Assembly: GCA_016929305.1 (NCBI GenBank)
Contig: JAFGJC010000162.1
Span: forward strand, 1-9,722
DNA: 9,722 nucleotides
DNA from: a candidate division CSSED10-310 bacterium
GTDB taxonomy: Bacteria > CSSED10-310 > JAFGJC01
Direction: 5' to 3'
The stretch's first letter is position 1, and every line of letters begins with the position of its first letter. The notes beneath the pieces were generated by a model, which worked only from the letters and a program-made list of their open reading frames with translations, did no database searches and had not been told where the DNA came from. Shown here piece after piece: positions 7,158 to 9,722 of this stretch. Made by a program: the position numbers and the translations under genes.

Positions 7158-9722
7158 ATGATGACTGATCGTAGTATAGATCCGGTTTCTGGAGCATACA
7201 ATCGACTTTGTTTTGAGGAGAGATTCGCCGATGAAGTGGCGAGAGCTTTAGATTATGGTGAAACGATTTCCATAATTTTCATGGATCTGGACCATTTCAA
7301 ATCAATAAATGATGCGTTTGGTCACACGATGGGTGACAAGGTGCTGGCAACCTTTTCGCAGATTGTGCGTTCAGCGGTCAGAAATAACGACAGACTATTC
7401 CGTTATGGCGGTGATGAATTTGTACTTCTTCTGAATAATACTGGCAAGTCACTTGCTGCCCAAATCATCAGGAGATTGCAAGAATTGCTTCGACATCAAT
7501 CGCTTGTGGCATCAGCAGATATTAAACTCACCGTTAGTGCCGGAATTGCCAGCATGCCGGAAGACGGAACGGAATCAGATGATTTGTTCAACAAAGCAGA
7601 CAGACGATGCCTGGAAGCAAAACATCGAGGGCGGAACAGGATTATCGATACCGGCCCCGAAGATGAGCAATTGTTGCAGATCGATGATACGTCCCGGTTA
7701 TTGGAACGTGACAGGGAAACAACACAATATGATTCACTCCTGACGACTTTGAATGCAGGTGAAACTTGTCTTCTAGTCATCAAGGGTTCTTCAGGGTCCG
7801 GACGATCGAGGATGTTGGCAGAATGCATGGAACGCGCATCATTACGAGGATATTGCACTCTGGCAATCAACTGCCGCCCATCTATGGAAAAAAATCCCTT
7901 ATCAGCGCTTAGATCAGTTGTTCCTGATATCTCTTCACAGGCACAACGAATTGAGTTCAAACATTCAATTTTGCAATATTTGATTGAAAATAATCGCTCA
8001 TCACCGGAACGTACCGTCATTGCAGTCGATAATATTTGTTTTATCGATGATGCTTCATTGGTATTCCTATTGGACCTCATCGATATTCCTGAATTCCATC
8101 AGATACTTCTTGTCGTAACAACACAGGAAAACCTGCCAAAGCGATTAAAACCACAATATTTCAAACGCTTCTTGATGCTGAAAACGTCACCTCTTTCACT
8201 GGAAGGTTTACGCATATGGCTGCGAATTATTTTGAAGTGTGAACCGGAAACACGATTTGCCGAATGGATCTATAGAGAAACTTTGGGATTACCTGCTTAT
8301 GTTATCAAAGCCATCCAATTTTTAATCAAACGAAAACACATGAACCGACTGAAGCAAGATGGATGGTCTTTTCCGGAGACTATGGACAGGATTGACTTGA
8401 GAGACAATATCGGTCTCCATATCGAAAAACCTCCAACAAACCTGCCATCCAAACTGACCCCGTATATCGGAAACAATGAATTGATCTTACGAGTCAATAA
8501 TCTACTCCATTCACACCGATTAGTTACACTTTCAGGATCAGGGGGAATCGGTAAAACTCGAACTGCTTTGAAAGTATGCGAGCGAAAGCTGATGGAATTC
8601 AAGAGCGGCGTGTTCGTTATTCCACTTGCCTCTGTAACCAGCCATCAATACATCGTTTCTGCAATTGCAAATGCGCTAAATATTCCTTTACAAGGAAAAC
8701 AGGATTCAAAAACGGAACTTCTGAATTTCCTTAGAGAAAAGGAAATACTCCTGTTAATGGATCGATTTGAACATGTTGTCGAAGGTGCGGATTTGATCAC
8801 AGAAATTCTGGAAACCTGTCCGGATGTTCGTATTCTGGTAACCTCAAGAGAAGTTCTTCATGTCAGTGGAGAAATAGTAGAAGAAGTGCACGGGCTGAAC
8901 ATACCGGAAAATTCAATCAATAATGAAATCGAATCATATGATGCGGTAAAACTGTTTGTCGAATGTGCTTTGCAGGTCAATTCCGACTTTGTTCTGACTG
9001 ATGACAATAAAACCGATGTTGCCAGAATATGTCGGTATGTATCCGGTATGCCGCTGGGAATTGAACTGGCTGCAGCGTGGGTACCAGTATTCAGTTGCAG
9101 AGAAATTGCTGATGAAATCGAAAAGAATCTCGATTTTCTGGAAACGCATAAACGAAATGTGCCATTGGAACATCGGAGTATACGCGCAGTGTTCGATCAT
9201 TCGTATGCATTGCTGACGGATATCGAAAAAACTGCCTTTCTGAAACTCATGCTGTTTGCTGGTGGTTTTAGCGCTGATGCTGCAGTGCACGTAACGGGAA
9301 CAACACCCGCTTTGCTTCTGTCACTTAAAGGCAAATCTCTTATATATCGTTCCGGATCAGGCCGGTTTCATGTTCTCGAATCAATCCGTCAATATGGTCA
9401 AGAAAAATTTAAAGAGAATATCGCAAATGAGGAAGAACTGCGGCACCGTCATTGTGAATATTTCAGCAAATATGTCACGTGCTTGGCATCTCATTCCGGC
9501 CGTGGCGATCCGGGTCAGTTTAAAAAATTGCTGAGTTTAGAAATTGAAAACATTCGGATAGCCTGGCACTGGGCTTCCGGAATGTTTAACGAAAAAAGAC
9601 TTCGCGAATTCAGTGACGGTCTGGTTATGTACTACACTATCAATGGAATGTTCCTGGAAGCAGATCAGCTATTCTCTGTTGCCACAAATATATTGGCTGA
9701 GAAATTGAAAGAGGAAAACAAT
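7158..9722 (+). CDS. GGDEF diguanylate cyclase fused to tandem STAND ATPase modules (3' partial)
   Basis: Open for 855 codons to the window end with no stop. An in-frame TAG at 7149-7151 and AGGA at 7145-7148 fix the start at 7158. Residues 8-165 are a GGDEF domain that makes cyclic di-GMP from two GTP: opening DPVSGAYNR, metal-site FMDLDHFK (41-48), intact GGDEF (84-88) and an RxxD inhibitory site (75-78) five residues before it. Residues 180-395 form an AAA_16-like ATPase: LLERDRE (181-187), P-loop GSSGSGRS (210-217) and a Walker B-like segment with VDN (290-292). Residues 434-640 form an NB-ARC/AfsR-type ATPase: IGNNE, P-loop GSGGIGKT (460-467), Walker B LLLMDRFEHV (531-540), sensor ILVTSRE (559-565) and GMPLGIELAAA (630-640). 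A winged-helix-like segment follows (LLTDIEKTAF to VLESIRQYGQEKF, 685-751), then helices likely opening a TPR array. There is no signal peptide or membrane helix, so it is cytoplasmic. It is likely a sensor in which ligand-driven ATPase switching controls c-di-GMP synthesis. Confidence 0.93.
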   Translation, partial: MMTDRSIDPVSGAYNRLCFEERFADEVARALDYGETISIIFMDLDHFKSINDAFGHTMGDKVLATFSQIVRSAVRNNDRLFRYGGDEFVLLLNNTGKSLAAQIIRRLQELLRHQSLVASADIKLTVSAGIASMPEDGTESDDLFNKADRRCLEAKHRGRNRIIDTGPEDEQLLQIDDTSRLLERDRETTQYDSLLTTLNAGETCLLVIKGSSGSGRSRMLAECMERASLRGYCTLAINCRPSMEKNPLSALRSVVPDISSQAQRIEFKHSILQYLIENNRSSPERTVIAVDNICFIDDASLVFLLDLIDIPEFHQILLVVTTQENLPKRLKPQYFKRFLMLKTSPLSLEGLRIWLRIILKCEPETRFAEWIYRETLGLPAYVIKAIQFLIKRKHMNRLKQDGWSFPETMDRIDLRDNIGLHIEKPPTNLPSKLTPYIGNNELILRVNNLLHSHRLVTLSGSGGIGKTRTALKVCERKLMEFKSGVFVIPLASVTSHQYIVSAIANALNIPLQGKQDSKTELLNFLREKEILLLMDRFEHVVEGADLITEILETCPDVRILVTSREVLHVSGEIVEEVHGLNIPENSINNEIESYDAVKLFVECALQVNSDFVLTDDNKTDVARICRYVSGMPLGIELAAAWVPVFSCREIADEIEKNLDFLETHKRNVPLEHRSIRAVFDHSYALLTDIEKTAFLKLMLFAGGFSADAAVHVTGTTPALLLSLKGKSLIYRSGSGRFHVLESIRQYGQEKFKENIANEEELRHRHCEYFSKYVTCLASHSGRGDPGQFKKLLSLEIENIRIAWHWASGMFNEKRLREFSDGLVMYYTINGMFLEADQLFSVATNILAEKLKEENN

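Noticed and set aside
7496..8080. 194-codon open frame on the minus strand, antisense to the GGDEF/ATPase gene
   Set aside because: The opposite strand carries unmistakable GGDEF and ATPase motifs; the antisense product is serine- and arginine-rich without any domain and has no ribosome site.

Overview
The window is bacterial, AT-rich (GC roughly in the low 40s by eye) and gene-dense. All supported genes lie on the + strand. Several features suggest a Gram-negative-type envelope: a polyprenyl-phosphate sugar cassette, a multi-pass GT39-like transferase, and a secreted protein with a lipoprotein-sorting (LolA/RseB) type fold. Shine-Dalgarno sites are mostly weak. I cannot name the lineage; an environmental, possibly anaerobic bacterium fits but is not proven.

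Region 1 (1-1224) is the 3' part of a magnesium/cobalt-chelatase subunit D (ChlD/BchD) type gene. The linker and an intact MIDAS von Willebrand A domain are visible; the AAA+ part lies upstream of the window. The window opens with a run of ten A in this linker, and both other frames stop within 31 bases. This is the layout expected of a frameshift site of the kind known in some chlD genes.

Region 2 (1360-6970) reads as one tightly packed operon of five genes. They encode a GT2 polyprenyl-phosphate glycosyltransferase with two membrane helices, a DUF354 GT-B-like protein, a membrane-anchored lectin-like protein, a GT39-like multi-pass transferase, and a secreted protein. The secreted protein seems to join a lipoprotein-sorting-like domain to a domain resembling the C-terminal domain of SAM hydroxide adenosyltransferases. 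Three of the four junctions are ATGA overlaps and the fourth is a 4-base gap. The likely scheme is that GT2 loads a sugar onto a lipid carrier, GT39 transfers it outside the membrane, and the others make, bind or handle the product. A possible 42-codon ORF (1221-1349) bridges regions 1 and 2, also through an ATGA overlap.

Region 3 (6971-7157) is a gene-free spacer that probably holds the promoter of the next gene.

Region 4 (7158 to the window end) is a large 3'-incomplete signalling gene, open for 855 codons. It has an N-terminal GGDEF diguanylate cyclase domain with an RxxD inhibitory site, then two consecutive STAND-type P-loop ATPase modules, a winged-helix-like segment and the start of a helical, probably TPR, region. 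It looks like a GGDEF version of the better-known 'cyclase + AAA ATPase + TPR' receptors.

The most notable points are the lipoprotein-sorting/SAM-HAT-like fusion, the putative frameshift site in the chelatase gene, and the GGDEF-STAND-STAND architecture.
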